A stretch of 64,000 bases of DNA from Atopsyche davidsoni (GCA_022113835.1 JAILWY010000019.1:5914001-5978000); one strand, 5' to 3'; shown: positions 39,901-47,700, counted from the stretch's first letter. Translations and numbers: made by a program. Notes: generated from the letters alone by a model not told the origin.

Positions 39901-41137
39901 TACAAGTAAAGCTCTAAAAACAGATATGTTTAAATCAGAAATATAACATATTATAAATAGGAAAACTTTTTATGTTTCTCAGCTAAATTCTGATTTTGAT
40001 CTTAAAGTGGCATCGATGGGATACATTTAATAATGGCCAATAAATAGATTACAAATGTCACAAGCATCTATTATATCAAACTATATATTTATATTTAAAT
40101 ATAAACTCTCATAAATTATTATATACAACATATTTACGGTAGAAAAATGAATAGATGAGCGCCGTGAAAAAACTGAAAAAATTACAATAAAAAAACAAAG
40201 TATATAGAATGATAAATTTATATTATGGAGACCTATAAATTGCAACTTGCTTCATTGAAATTTCTCCATAGCGTAAATAAATTTAAAAAACATTTAATAT
40301 CACTTGAATACAAAATTCCTAAACCTTCAAACGAAGGCTCTATTATAATAAAGGTTCTATAAAAAAATAAAACTAAAATTACTTTATATTTTTATGACGA
40401 AAAAACAATAAATAAATCCATTGCACTTGCAATGGATCACTTGTACTTACAAGTGATAAATAAATAAAAATACAGCTACAGTGGAGTCCTTTTTGAGCTT
40501 GCACGTGCATATAACTATCAAAAAAACGAAATCGCAAATGAAGCTGTAATTAAAATTCGCATCAGTAATTAAACGGCATTTCGTCGCATATTTAATGCGA
40601 AAATTTACATCGTCGGCGATCCACAAGAGAGTTCAAAAACCACGAACTGGTTTAAGCTTGCAATTAGTTGCGGCTTTTATTTGACCGCCCTCGGGCCAGC
40701 CGACACAATGTGCATCCCAAAATAAACTAAAAGCCCAAAATCGATGTACTTACGATATAATATAAAGCACATCTTACAAAATAACTTCTTAAAGAAACGA
40801 CGGAAGTTCTTGACTGTAAAACAAAGTTGATAAATACACGCCAGTGCGCGTTCAAAGGATTTTATTTGTTCTTCTTGAGTCAATAACACAAGATAAACAT
40901 GAAACCCGAATCACAGGATGCGTCGCCTGACTCGGCGGTGTGAATGCAATGCGGCTGCATTTACAGATTCATAGTGACTTTAACATACAAAAAATAGTAT
41001 AAAATATATTTTAAATACAGCGCGTTAAAATTTTCGAGCGTGTTTAAAAAAATTTCAATAAAAATATATAGTTTTATTATAGACTCACGTAAATTTAATG
41101 CAATCGCCAAGGCGGCTAAACTGTTGACGAACATCAT
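6412..41137 (-). CDS. otk: Off-track/PTK7-like receptor tyrosine pseudokinase, whole gene
   Basis: Single-pass receptor of the PTK7/off-track family, a plasma-membrane pseudokinase known in animals as a Wnt/planar-polarity and axon-guidance co-receptor. Exons on the minus strand: 41137-41089 (candidate), 34370-34230, 34150-33980, 15724-15598, 15132-15034, 14511-14447, 14029-13891, 12290-12154, 11992-11835, 11755-11614, 11510-11106, 11002-10862, 10723-10611, 10450-10300, 10009-9844, 9432-9293, 9138-8995, 8766-8512, 8170-7941, 7607-7426, 7268-7157, 6977-6882, 6752-6627, 6516-6412. Every junction has GT-AG and compatible phase. The total is 3,594 nt, 1,197 residues plus TGA. Order: signal peptide, Ig1-Ig7, TM (about 795-817), acidic linker, kinase-like domain (about 906-1190). 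Seven Ig domains match vertebrate PTK7; Drosophila Otk is described with fewer. The kinase core lacks DFG, as expected of the family. The main uncertainty is exon 1 and whether a small exon is hidden in the 18-kb intron. Confidence 0.93.
7157..7268 (-). CDS. otk: otk exon 21: catalytic-loop region, DFG lost
   Basis: 112-nt exon. It starts with the base completing Lys of H-K-D, then DLATRNCLI, so the catalytic-loop Asp and Asn positions are kept. The magnesium-binding DFG motif is replaced by Leu-Pro-Ala (VSLPALTKD, about 1071-1073). The family is known to have lost DFG (an Ala-Leu-Ser-type motif in vertebrate PTK7), so the domain is expected to be catalytically inactive. Confidence 0.95.
7426..8170 (-). 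CDS. otk: otk exons 19-20: kinase-like N-lobe and hinge
   Basis: Exons 8170-7941 (230 nt) and 7607-7426 (182 nt). The glycine-rich loop reads G-R-G-E-F-G-E-V, the VAIK-position lysine is present in RVLLKW (about residue 940), and FRRQLELF supplies the C-helix. The hinge is LLLEYTDW|GDLKQF, a PTK7 hallmark. Exon 20 has a Thr/Pro-rich insertion (about ETTCAPRPAPTTPLS) before the helix leading to HRLIHK. Joining to exon 21 gives H-K-D-L-A-T-R-N. Confidence 0.95.
8512..8766 (-). CDS. otk: otk exon 18: juxtamembrane linker
   Basis: 255-nt exon encoding an acidic, Gly/Ser-rich, probably unstructured linker (about residues 830-914) with runs such as EDAEEEGDGED, leading to the first residues of the kinase-like domain (SSISDVAPLG). 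The last codon is split and is completed by exon 19 to Gly, the first glycine of the loop. The opposite strand also has open frames here, but they are shadows. Confidence 0.93.
8995..9138 (-). CDS. otk: otk exon 17: transmembrane segment
   Basis: 144-nt exon. A short acidic stalk (MEDGSEDG) leads to a hydrophobic helix of about 22 residues (AIFITMSVVG...LVVGLMLWC, about 795-817) and then the basic stop-transfer run RARRRRK, which fixes type I topology with the kinase-like domain inside the cell. Confidence 0.95.
9293..10009 (-). CDS. otk: otk exons 15-16: Ig domain 7
   Basis: Exons 10009-9844 (166 nt) and 9432-9293 (140 nt), split codon AG|A for Arg. Cys in WIDCIAEG, PPP before QWDRN, and GDRYACTAGN complete the membrane-proximal Ig (about residues 680-778), followed by VVHPNSI leading to the stalk. 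The word LHLMWVRMEDGD matches the E-F strand pattern of the family. Confidence 0.95.
10300..10723 (-). CDS. otk: otk exons 13-14: Ig domain 6
   Basis: Exons 10723-10611 (113 nt) and 10450-10300 (151 nt), joined in phase 0 at VAWYK|MVNS. Cys in RIHCKVQG, the proline run PPP before Trp, and GNYTCTANN give a standard Ig domain (about residues 592-680). Confidence 0.95.
10862..11510 (-). CDS. otk: otk exons 11-12: Ig domain 5 with long insertion
   Basis: Exons 11510-11106 (405 nt, the longest of the gene) and 11002-10862 (141 nt). The B-strand Cys (FKCEF, about residue 433) and C-strand Trp (LKWKRDG, about residue 532) are nearly 100 residues apart instead of the usual dozen or so. The F-strand Cys (GPYWCEL) lies in exon 12. 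The extra segment of about 85 residues is in frame, contains no stop, and is rich in charged and aromatic residues, with no cysteine and no low-complexity run. It is therefore an accepted insertion in the B-C loop and not a misread intron; neither end offers convincing splice signals. Confidence 0.93.
11614..11992 (-). CDS. otk: otk exons 9-10: Ig domain 4
   Basis: Exons 11992-11835 (158 nt) and 11755-11614 (142 nt), joined in phase 0 across a 79-bp intron. Cys in FRLNC, Trp in ITMWKK, and the signature HQGRYQCVTEN give a complete I-set-like Ig domain (about residues 311-409). Confidence 0.95.
12154..14029 (-). CDS. otk: otk exons 7-8: Ig domain 3
   Basis: Exons 14029-13891 (139 nt) and 12290-12154 (137 nt). 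Cys in FNCQY, Trp in GWFKG, and the F-strand signature DDGYYSCG are all present (about residues 219-309). The exons are separated by a 1.6-kb intron. The junction is phase 2 and rebuilds Arg between GNE and LKIH. Confidence 0.93.
12291..13890. other. Intron inside Ig3, nothing recognised
   Basis: AT-rich 1.6-kb intron of otk. Frames such as 12,925-13,119 on the plus strand show no family resemblance. No repeat with clear ends was seen. Confidence 0.6.
14447..15724 (-). CDS. otk: otk exons 4-6: Ig domain 2
   Basis: Exons 15724-15598, 15132-15034 and 14511-14447 (127, 99 and 65 nt). Ig signature residues: Cys in TMICAS, Trp in YYWFR, Cys in GVYRCSV (about residues 122-217). The split codons at both inner junctions rebuild Arg. 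The domain is divided into three exons while most others are in two. The acceptor of the first exon follows a pyrimidine tract ending TTCCAG. Confidence 0.93.
17131..17215 (-). repeat. tRNA-derived SINE fragment
   Basis: On the minus strand a perfect polymerase III box B, GGTTCGAATCC (17,161-17,151), is followed by a short 3' stretch and an A-run (17,140-17,130). Upstream, CAGTTACGGCCACAG matches the 5' flank of the second copy at 39.6 kb. The box A part is missing, apparently by internal deletion. Confidence 0.55.
17518..17850 (-). other. Unrecognised 110-codon open frame in GC-richer intron patch
   Basis: ATG-initiated frame of 110 codons in otk sense, with mixed, non-repetitive composition (Ser-, Ala- and Leu-rich C-terminal half ending in SAIGFVAPALITK). 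No motif or family was recognised, and there is no evidence of splicing into otk. It may be chance in a GC-richer patch. It is recorded because it is long for this AT-rich background. Confidence 0.2.
19200..19610. repeat. Tandem repeat, about 160-bp unit, 2.5 copies
   Basis: GTGTATTGATACGCT recurs at 19,259, 19,418 and 19,582 (spacing 159 and 164). Each unit carries an ACTTTAAATCGA word, an AT run, a CTATCCTAACC word and GTGGATACGGACAT. The units are diverged, so the duplication is not recent. Confidence 0.75.
20300..20760. other. GC-rich, CpG-containing intronic patch
   Basis: Clearly GC-richer than its surroundings with many CpGs. Short frames on both strands are of the low-complexity kind GC-rich DNA gives by chance. 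Possible regulatory island; no motif was assigned. Confidence 0.3.
23060..23350. other. Very GC-rich C/G-skewed intronic patch
   Basis: About 290 bp of CCG/CCC-rich sequence (for example 23,215-23,340) inside AT-rich intron. Frames across it read as Pro/Ser/Arg low complexity and are not convincing proteins. It could be a minisatellite-like or regulatory CpG patch. Confidence 0.35.
23404..23600. repeat. Partial copy of the 23.7-kb MITE
   Basis: Matches the left part of the element beginning at about 23,746: ACTAATATGATTAGGCA, then CACATAGAAGATGATT, ATCAACCCACATCC, TGACCGTTGTACTAACGAA and CCAACCAATAT occur in the same order in both. The two lie head-to-tail about 340 bp apart. Confidence 0.7.
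23722..24228. mobile_element. MITE with about 45-bp terminal inverted repeats and nested foldback
   Basis: The left end (23,733 onward, GGGTTTATTATATTATTACT) is the exact reverse complement of the right end (24,183-24,216). Weaker pairing continues outward to about 23,722 and 24,228. Inside, 23,969-24,160 is itself a near-perfect palindrome: TACTTG...GATTTTCCACATGTTCG faces CGAACATGTGGAAAATC...CAAGTA, around a short ACCTCTCTCT centre at 24,073. That inner palindrome has the same ends as the 1.3-kb foldback at 262-1,602, so one repeat family is nested in another, or both are parts of one element. No coding capacity. Confidence 0.75.
24334..24675. mobile_element. Tigger/pogo-like MITE
   Basis: Begins TA-CAG and ends CTG-TA, the usual pogo/Tigger edges with a TA target duplication. 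The left side has CTTTACGCGACC and TAACGCGAATTTC; the right side, in reverse complement, has CCCCGCTTTACGCGA and GCGTTAAGTGAAATTC. About 342 bp and non-coding. The class call rests on end similarity only. Confidence 0.5.
28795..29216. mobile_element. hAT-type MITE with 8-bp target duplication
   Basis: Imperfect terminal inverted repeats CATAGGTTCCCAAA (left) and, reversed, CGTAGGCTCCCAAA (right), followed on both sides inward by a TCGACCCC word. The element is flanked by the same 8 bases, GTGTATAC, at 28,787-28,794 and 29,217-29,224. An 8-bp duplication and a GGTTCCCAAA-type end are hAT features. It is 422 bp and carries no transposase. Confidence 0.75.
33461..33865. mobile_element. MITE with 30-bp terminal inverted repeats
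   Basis: GTGTCCCAAAATTAACGCAA plus GATTTGAATT (33,461-33,490) is exactly mirrored at 33,836-33,865. Just outside, TA on both sides (33,456-33,457 and 33,870-33,871) could be a mariner-type target duplication, but this is uncertain. The inside includes the hammerhead-like segment listed separately. Non-coding. Confidence 0.75.
33672..33720 (-). ncRNA. Hammerhead-ribozyme-like core (degenerate)
   Basis: On the minus strand: CTGATGA (33,720-33,714), a 5-bp stem GACCC/GGGTC closing an 8-nt loop (33,712-33,695), GAAAC (33,694-33,690), then a 7-bp hairpin GAGTTAT-GCAA-ATAATTC (33,689-33,672). The order CUGAUGA - stem II - GAAA - stem III is that of a hammerhead ribozyme core, known from Penelope-like elements and satellites of arthropods. 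The base that should pair with C after GAAA is missing, the triplet after stem III (C-T-A) is a weak cleavage site, and no stem I partner was found. Probably a fossil. Confidence 0.4.
33980..34370 (-). CDS. otk: otk exons 2-3: Ig domain 1
   Basis: Exons 34370-34230 (141 nt) and 34150-33980 (171 nt) are joined in phase 1 within the word LNG. B-strand cysteine is in SLNC, C-strand tryptophan in ISWTLNG, and F-strand cysteine in TGRVGCHA, so the Ig fold is complete (about residues 20-121). Acceptor TTTGCAG and donors GTCAGC and GTGAGT are good. The two exons are GC-rich compared with the rest of the gene. The last base (T) joins exon 4 across 18.3 kb to make Trp; an additional small exon in that intron cannot be excluded. 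Confidence 0.88.
35480..36060 (+). pseudogene. LINE reverse-transcriptase 3' remnants, two pieces in tandem
   Basis: Two diverged copies of the same region lie head-to-tail (about 35,495-35,765 and 35,785-36,045), both with AATCTCG.GGAGATTCAC and GGACACTCAAGACAGCT. The second reads YGVKVWTLKTARKRRIEAAE, the C-terminal RT motif of RTE-like LINEs, and in another frame GRRKFTWMRNLRQWLG, the terminal motif of the same class. Frameshifts and stops break both, and no 5' part of the element is present. Confidence 0.65.
38520..38960. repeat. 112-bp minisatellite, about four units
   Basis: GGGACCAGCGGGGAGG recurs at 38,535, 38,647, 38,759 and 38,871, an exact 112-bp period. Each unit has GGCGTGAAACCG and GCGGCGCACCT. 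Since 112 is not a multiple of three, the 182-codon plus-strand frame across it (38,259-38,807) reads each unit in a different frame and is not a protein gene. Confidence 0.9.
39606..39690 (+). repeat. tRNA-derived SINE head
   Basis: TAGCTCAATTGG is a near-consensus polymerase III box A, followed by CAAGAGCGCCGGACTGCGATATCCG, which folds like an anticodon arm. The box B region (GTGTGGATAATCC) is degenerate. The 5' flank CAGTTACAGTGGCACAG matches the copy at 17.1-17.2 kb. Confidence 0.55.
39795..39850 (+). repeat. End fragment of the foldback family
   Basis: GAGTACTTGGTGGAATTCCA and ATATTTTT match the left end at 272-305 and at 23,981-24,012, after which similarity stops. A truncated copy of the palindromic family. 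Confidence 0.7.
41089..41137 (-). CDS. otk: Candidate exon 1 of otk: signal peptide
   Basis: ATG-ATG at 41,137-41,132 opens 16 codons, MMFVNSLAALAIALNL, a plausible short secretion signal. It ends at a strong donor, C|GTGAGT, in phase 1. The next known exon (34,370) begins with two bases completing a codon, so the junction gives His and the frame continues. A stop in the same frame at 41,179-41,177 and the lack of any other in-frame ATG fix the start here. The weakness is a signal peptide with no basic residue and an intron of 6.7 kb. The real first exon could instead lie beyond the window. Confidence 0.45.
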
Positions 41138-41260
41138 GACTGCCAGTTGTAACAGTTCTCGCTGTTGTATCGTCACTCATGTATGGTCACAAAACTACCC
41201 GACACTTTTCGAGAGCATTTCGATGCTACCCGGCCGGCGGACGAGATATAACTGACATTT
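41138..41260 (-). promoter_or_regulatory. Candidate 5' UTR and initiator of otk
   Basis: Upstream of the candidate first exon the base composition rises (41,200-41,460). A TCAGTT on the minus strand (41,255-41,250) fits the arthropod initiator TCAKTY. It would place transcription start near 41,253 and give a 5' UTR of about 116 nt. No good TATA box or exact downstream promoter element is seen. Two upstream ATGs lie in the putative UTR (one at 41,180-41,178) and are not in the receptor frame. This is inference from position and one motif only. Confidence 0.25.
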
Positions 41261-42942
41261 ACGATGTGCAACATAACCGCGCGGCGGAGGCAACCATCGC
41301 AAACGTAAACACGAATGCCGAATGCCGGGTGGGTCAGTGTTGCCAGGTGCTGTTCACAAAATATCCCCACCCAAAGTCTTCGCGTCAAAATCATTAGTGT
41401 GCGTTATAAGGCTCCCAGCACACGTTGCGACACGACTCGCGATTCCGACGTGCAATTAATTTAATGTTAACTTAGAAAAAACTAAATAGACCAACTAAAA
41501 TAAAAAAGCAATATGTTTTATGCAAAAAATGTTAAAATGACGCTTAAACTATAAAAACAACAGGAAATCTATTTTAAATCTCTTGAATGTCAAACCTTGT
41601 AACATTGTTAAATGAATATTGGCCAGCTGCAATATGACCGGCAGCAGAAATTAATTAAAGTCATAGTTGAGAAAACAAAAATGTAACAATATTTAATCAT
41701 AAACGTATATCGATTGTTATTACCAGAGTAAAGAGTTATACTGATTCATTTAACAAACTGAGAAGGATCGTTTTATGAATGTATACTTTTACAAAAAAGA
41801 TGTATCTTTGCTAGTTTAGAAACTAAAATTAAAGGGACAGAGATATAATATTGAAATAACTGTTACCAGAATCTATAGAAGTTATAAGAAACAAATGCTA
41901 AAAGATGTCTTTCATAAAAATAAAATGTAGGGAAAATTTCACTTATTTTGTAAATTGGAATAAAAGCAGATCTATAGATTAATTATTTATTGATTTAGTA
42001 ATATTATAAACTTTACTTATCTGACTCTTATCAATTGAGATCTCTTTTTATCATTTTGGCAAATTAATTTGAGAGTTATAATAATTTTAAATAAAAACCA
42101 TAATGAACACCATTGTCCACATCAGTAGGCTTATTACGAGCTGAGTTCCACACAGTGCAATATGTATGAGTCCAAAGCGCACAAGAACCACACTTCATTG
42201 CCTTGCCCGGATTCGCCGGATATAAGACACCGGTCTCCAGGGTCTTTTACATAATCGTCATTAGTATTCACTTCCAAAGTATTATTCGATTTCTGCAGAA
42301 TTTATTTCTTTACATCCCGAGGGCCTATCTTGTGCGGCTTGCCTTTCACAGCTTTACCATAGTGTCTTTGTCAAATCGTTGCATTCCGCTTCTTTCTTTC
42401 TTTTCTTTTCTTCATGACATATATTTACTTATGCATCTGGATAAAATTTTGGATTCTTGGCTTATTTTCGGGTGTTGAATGAACATAATATGAAATCATC
42501 CTTCCTGCAAGACGGTTCTTCATGAAAAAGTCGCATTCTTTGTTTGAGTGGTGCAAAAAAAGACAATAATAGGGACATCATATGTGTGTGGTTTTTCTTG
42601 CGATAAGCTGGACGGCCAGTGCAATAAGCTTGCATGATTTTCCAGTATCAATAGAACCGGTTCGTCTGTAGAGAGTTTAGCATGATGGTTAGAATGCCTT
42701 TCTCCATTGAAGTGAAGTTGTGTGGGCAATGGGGGTCACCAGACTCCGATTGCTTACATCGCCAAAAACGAGAAAAAAAAATCCAGCCAAAAAAGTTGAA
42801 GCTAAAATGGCAAACTGGGGTTTAAATCACGATTTCAAGTGCTATGGTCATTTCATATCATGAGCATATAATGAAACACCAATTAGTTTGAGCTTTACAT
42901 TCGGATATGTCCACTCGAAAAATTTAATCAGAAGAGTGCAAA
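41261..42942. other. Upstream region of otk, nothing recognised
   Basis: The first 200 bp are GC-richer and may belong to the promoter. The rest is AT-rich with no coding or repeat feature I can name. Frames at 42,203-42,478 (plus) and 42,520-42,729 (minus) match no family. Confidence 0.4.
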
Positions 42943-44095
42943 ATCATTTTGCTTCTATAGCTTATTAACTCGTAGTGAAAACTAAATGAATCGCCATCAG
43001 GGTGCCCTACTTGTACACAGGTAGCGATTGGGTTCAAAAACATTGCCCCATTTAGTTTGGTTTCTCTTAAAATAGGGTGACCACCATTGCCGACTGACTC
43101 CAATTGCCTACATCTCTCCATAGCTAAATATCCAATTTATTGAATCATCTTTTGAATTTTTTTAAATGTGAGTCGTATTAAAAATGTAATTTCTATTATT
43201 TTTATTATTTTTTATAGGTTTATGTCATGTCCTAAAATGAAAGGGAGTAATTTTATGTCTAGACCTTGGGGCTACTTCTAAAAGCATGTGGGGGGAAATA
43301 AAAATAATTAAAAAATAAAAATAATAAAAAATAAAAAAATAATTAAAAAATAATAACACTGATTTAAAAAAAGTTGGTTAGAACAAAGCTTTTTCATATT
43401 GATTGATATTTTGCATATTTGAAAAGTATTCTTAGAAATAGAAAAAAAAATGTAATGCAATGTTGCATGATTTAAAATATAATTTTGTTTTTGATATATT
43501 GAGGTACTGGCTGCGTGCGCCGTTTTCCGTTACGCCGATGCGTCGTTTCCGTAAGCAATGCTCGGTGTTGGCGCCATGTCGCGTGGAGCGTTCGCATGGC
43601 TGAGAGAAGGTGCACAGCTCTGTGTAGTTAATCTTGGTTGAACATCCACTCGATGACTTACTTCGAGATATCAATTCAAATAGCACAATGTGTCAATATT
43701 AGTGAGTGAGTGAGTGGCATAACACGAAGAAATGGCCCAGTTAACCTTGTATGCTTGCATTTGCGTGTTGGTAAACAAGTCCCGTTAAGGTAAACATTTG
43801 AATTTACATCAGGAAATTAAAAAAAAAAAAAAACCTTACATCTTCATGGATGTTGATTGAACCAAGTAATCATTTTTCGTTTTTATGATATTTTCAGACG
43901 CAATTTTGATGTTCATTCCGGTCGGTGAAATACGGAAACCGGACAAAATGGTCGATCGCCAAAAAAATCACGCGTATATTAAAATGAAGTTCGTGAAATT
44001 TAGAAGATACGATAGCCCCAAACGTACTCTCGGCATCCTAGAGCAAATGTGATGTCTTGATCCAAATGTACGCCTCGTGATGTACACGTGGGCAT
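42943..44095. repeat. Direct repeat copy 1 (at least 1.15 kb) bounding the transposon compound
   Basis: Nearly identical, in the same orientation, to 62,848-64,000. Anchors: ACTAAATGAATCGCCATCAG at 42,981 and 62,886, TGTTGCATGATT at 43,461 and 63,365, and GAGGTACTGGCTGCGTGCGC at 43,501 and 63,417. Differences are scattered substitutions and a 12-base insertion in the second copy near 63,398. It contains an A/T-rich AAATAA tract and a GC-richer core (43,500-43,700) whose frames are not recognised. The left edge is fixed by loss of similarity before 42,943. The right edge is unknown because copy 2 is cut by the window end. Confidence 0.9.
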
Positions 44096-45117
44096 GGACC
44101 GGTCTCTGACCATAGGAGAGCGTCACGGAGTCTTGATGATGCATCTCGCCTGTGGCGGCTATGCTGTGGCGGCTATGCTGTGGCGGCTATGCTGTGGCGC
44201 CTATGCTGTGGCGGCTATGCTGTGGAGGGCTTCACTGGATGCCTGGAAGGTGTCTTTCATCTCAAGTACCGTTATCGAATCCGAGCTGCACGCGGAGTAA
44301 TTGTACAAGTACATCTCCATCTGAGGTCATCACTGCAGCCCACTTGAGCCGTGTGAAGATCCTCGAGCACTTCGCTGTCACTGTATTGCCACTTCAGGTA
44401 TTCCGAGCATGCTGTGATGCTGTCACTGTTCAATCCTGTCTGACTTGAACGTGAGCCCCTGACCTTTCCGATACATCTTACATATCCATTTCTTCATTTA
44501 TACTTAATTATCTGTCTTCAGCTTGCTGATAAGTTCAGGGTTTATGTTGAAATTAATTATTGGAAAGAAAAAAAACTTCACTGTCATTGAACAATCGGCG
44601 GAAGTTAAGGTCCACTGTACAAAAAATTGTATTTGGAGGTATTGACAGCTGTTGCTATTAAACATTTTTTAAACGTTTTTATCCAATATTTAGTTCGTAA
44701 TTATTAATTTGAAGATTCATTTCATTGTCTATCGTCTACATTTATATGTTTTGTGTCTACATTAGCACTGTGTGACAAAATAAAACTGTTGAGCCTTTAA
44801 GTTTTTATGGGGTCTTCAAACACGTTAAATAGTTTGCGTCTATTGGCAACAAGATGCAATCAATCTATTGACCCTTTGCGCTCGAGGCCGTTTCCGCGCG
44901 GACTAATCAGCAACTCGAAGCGTTTCGTAGCGCTTTTGGTGAATTTTTCACCTCTAACTTAAAATGATCACACACACAAATTAACACATAAAACATTTTT
45001 ATTTTAATATTTAATGTATATTTACATCTTTACGGAGATAATTTCGTAGTCTTTGTAATTTTGGTTTGTATGATATTTCATGTAACAATTTCCGAAATTT
45101 TTGGGAGCATTTAAATC
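44096..45117. other. Compound flank with 14-bp tandem repeat
   Basis: TGTGGCGGCTATGC repeats five to six times (44,151-44,228, period 14). Beyond it, 44,700-44,850 resembles 60,610-60,760 (GCACTGTGTGACAAAA, AAGTTTTTATGGGG, CAAACACGTT), so this flank too is duplicated inside the compound. No gene recognised. Confidence 0.6.
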
Positions 45118-46515
45118 AGGGGTGGCCAACCCAAATGACCTCGCGAGCCACTTTTGTAAAGGATTATAACTCTGCAAAACATGAAATCATTTAAAAATAT
45201 TTATTTTACTAGTGCGATATTTATTTCTCCACTCTTTCACTTGAGTTTTGCAAATCGATCTCAATTTGGGTATTTGTTATGTTTAAGCGTGTTTTGTGTT
45301 TGGTCAATTTCATTTTCGAAAAAAATGATTCGCATTGTCATTGAACAATTTACTTGTGTGATATTTATTTCTCCACTCTTTCACTTGAGTTTTGCAAATC
45401 GATCTCAATTTGGGTATTTGTTATGTTTAAGCGTGTTTTGTGTTCGACTCGATTCCAGTATGAAAGGGAGATGAATATATTTCAAAAAATTTTGTTGTAT
45501 TTGTCTAACTCTAAATTACTAGATCAGCTTTCAAAAGCAGCTGTAAGTTTTCTTATTTCTTTTGCATATTTAATGTAATTGTTACATGATTAATTTGAGT
45601 TATTACTATTCAATTGCGATTCGAATAACAACAATTTCTTCTGAAATGCTTTGTGTGATTAAATGTATTGATTATAAGGCTATCTTTTCCGTGCAATGAT
45701 ATATTTAATTGATTAAGTTTTCCCACAATATCCACTTAAAAGCACAAATCCTATAACCGCTCGTTATATCATTCATAAACAAGTCAATTTATTCTCGTAA
45801 CTTATAAAACCGCTGTAAACATCTTCCACAATTTAATCACTTGACTTGACTGAAGTATACAACGTCACCATATTCAGATTCAAATTCATTCAGGAACTCC
45901 TTTAATTGTCGATGCGGAAGTGCATGTGATCGAATGTAATTAACTGTTTTTATAACTACTTGGATAACACAGTCCATCGATGATACTTGGGCACATAAAT
46001 TTTGTTGAATCAAACAGTGGATTATAATTAAATCTTCTCTTTTGGAGCGATTGTTAGTTTTTTGTTGGATTCTATTTTATCTATTAGTAATTTTATAGCT
46101 CCCTTTTCATCACCTATCATAGCAGGTCCTCCATCAGTTTTACATAGCAAAACATATTTTCCTGTTGTACCTTTATAACTTATTAAATTTAACATTTCTT
46201 CGGTTACTTGAAATGATTCATTTACTCCACTGAGGAACTCTACAAGCTGAGCTGAGTCTGAAATCGAGAATTCTGTTGCGCAGTTTTAAGATAATTTCAT
46301 TTGAAATGTCATTAATTCGACGACACACTGCTTGCCGAGATAGGCTTATCTTCGAAAACAGTTTATTTTTATAAGACAAAAAATCCTTCACAACAGCTTC
46401 CAAGCATTCTTTTACAAATCCACCATCCGAAAATGTTTTTATTTTATTTGCAACTAGCGGATAACCGGCGCGTGCTACTACGCTAACTACAGAAATAAAA
46501 TACTTTTTTATCTTA
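45118..46515 (-). pseudogene. Decayed hAT transposase (ZBED5-like)
   Basis: CAGGGGTGGCCAACC at 45,118 is a typical hAT terminal repeat. On the minus strand, 46,500-46,220 reads PFSDG-like TFSDGGFVKECLEAV, FSKISLSRQAVCRRINDIS and LRNRILDF, and after a shift QLVEFLSG, TEEMLNLISYKGTTGKYV and KTDGGPAMIGD. This is the order of ZBED5-like hAT transposases. Further down, fragments with FSKMKL occur, and an internal 143-bp tandem duplication covers 45,212-45,460. Many stops and shifts. The N-terminal BED part and the other terminus are gone, replaced by Helitron sequence at about 46,515. The frame at 46,218-46,598 therefore crosses the junction between two transposons. Confidence 0.75.
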
Positions 46516-47700
46516 ACGCTAGCGGATATATTGAGTTTTTTCGGTAGGTGTGAAAACATAAAGATTTTTCGGCGCTTTAACTCTGGAGCAAGCAACATAA
46601 CAGGAATTTTCTAAGCTTATACCAGCAACACTTAGCGATTGGCCTTGAGGCTTGTTGATAGTTATGGCAAAAACCGGACACATTGGAAACTGTAATCGGT
46701 TTAAATCACTGTAATTCGTGGTATCAGCACATCTTCTCCTTTCCATTTGCCGCTGATGACTGTGGCTTCGATTAACTTCGGCGATAGTTTTTTAACAGCA
46801 AGTCTTGTTCCGTTGCACAATGTCTTGGTCGATCTAAGTTGCGAATGAGCAACTATGTAGTAAACCAACTTTTAAAGTTAAGATGCGAGGTGGCATTCCA
46901 GACGGTTCCAAAGAGTTAAAAAAAACTTAGTTAGTTGGATAGTTGACAGCATGTACCTCATTTATAACTGTGTCAATCGATTTTTACTTGACAATTTCAA
47001 CGGGTAGCACAATTACGGTTAACCGTTTTCTAAATGAAAGGTTGGATATCGTTCGTGAATACTGAAACCAAGGATTCGCCAGCCGGCTTCATTACTGCTG
47101 ATGTAACGACCCATCTGAAATTGAGTGATTTCATCGTTTCGTTTTGAAAGCTCGAACACTGCCATGTCACTGCATTTGTTAACATATTTGCATGTGTACT
47201 TAATGGATTTAACGGAGTTGTGGAATACTTCCACATTGATATATGTTTGAAATGTTTTTGACAGAATTGGACTGTATGGAACAATCCATCTGTTATCAAT
47301 GTCAATATCGTTGTTTTTTACTTTGATGGAGGTGGTGAATCCTGCGTCTTCTGGCTTTCGTCGTCTGTATTACGGATATCCATCCTCACCGCTGCAACGG
47401 ATTGGACTGCATGATTTTTGCTAGCTCCCCCATTACAACCGGATTGCAATCAATGTTCTCTGCCAAACTCATTTTTGCTACTACTACCTGTGCCGGATCG
47501 AAAACGTACAGTTCAGCATATTTTCTCGTATTACCATCAGTTGGATGAAGGTGCGAAGTTCTGTGATATATTTGGCCTTGAACTTTGAAGCAGAATGGCC
47601 CCGATCCTGCCACATTTTTATAAAATATATTAGGTAATTCAAACAATTCGTTAGTGTTATCTTTTATTTCATCAACTTTTATAAGATACTCGTTTATCAT
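46516..47700 (-). pseudogene. Internally deleted Helitron (Rep/helicase) remnant
   Basis: Minus-strand fragments in order: the region before and within the Helitron N-domain (FCFKVQGQIYHRTSHLHP, then AELYVFDPAQ, 47,615-47,390); KYVNKCSDMAVFE and QMGRYISSNEAGWRILGF, HERYP (47,234-47,030), part of the Helitron replicase body; then, after a large deletion, the helicase C-terminus LQFPMCPVFAITINKPQGQS and YVACSRVKAPKNLYVF (46,710-46,530). Helitrons encode a HUH replicase fused to a PIF1-like helicase; the catalytic HUH and Walker parts are not present here. Frameshifts separate the pieces. Confidence 0.75.

Larger units (their letters stand above)
34371..41088. other. Putative intron 1 of otk (6.7 kb)
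   Basis: Lies between the candidate signal-peptide exon and Ig1. It contains LINE remnants, a 112-bp minisatellite, a SINE piece and a foldback fragment, listed separately. GC-rich patches at about 34.95-35.35, 36.88-37.15 and 38.1-38.3 kb show no recognisable gene. The rest (39.85-40.65 kb and others) is plain AT-rich sequence. Confidence 0.45.

Noticed and set aside
43432..43686. 84-codon frame present in both copies of the direct repeat
   Set aside because: Its being repeated reflects duplication of DNA, not selection; composition and neighbours give no support for a gene.
44088..44448. Overlapping plus-strand frames with repeated AMLWRLC-like words
   Set aside because: Created by the 14-bp tandem repeat, which is not a multiple of three.
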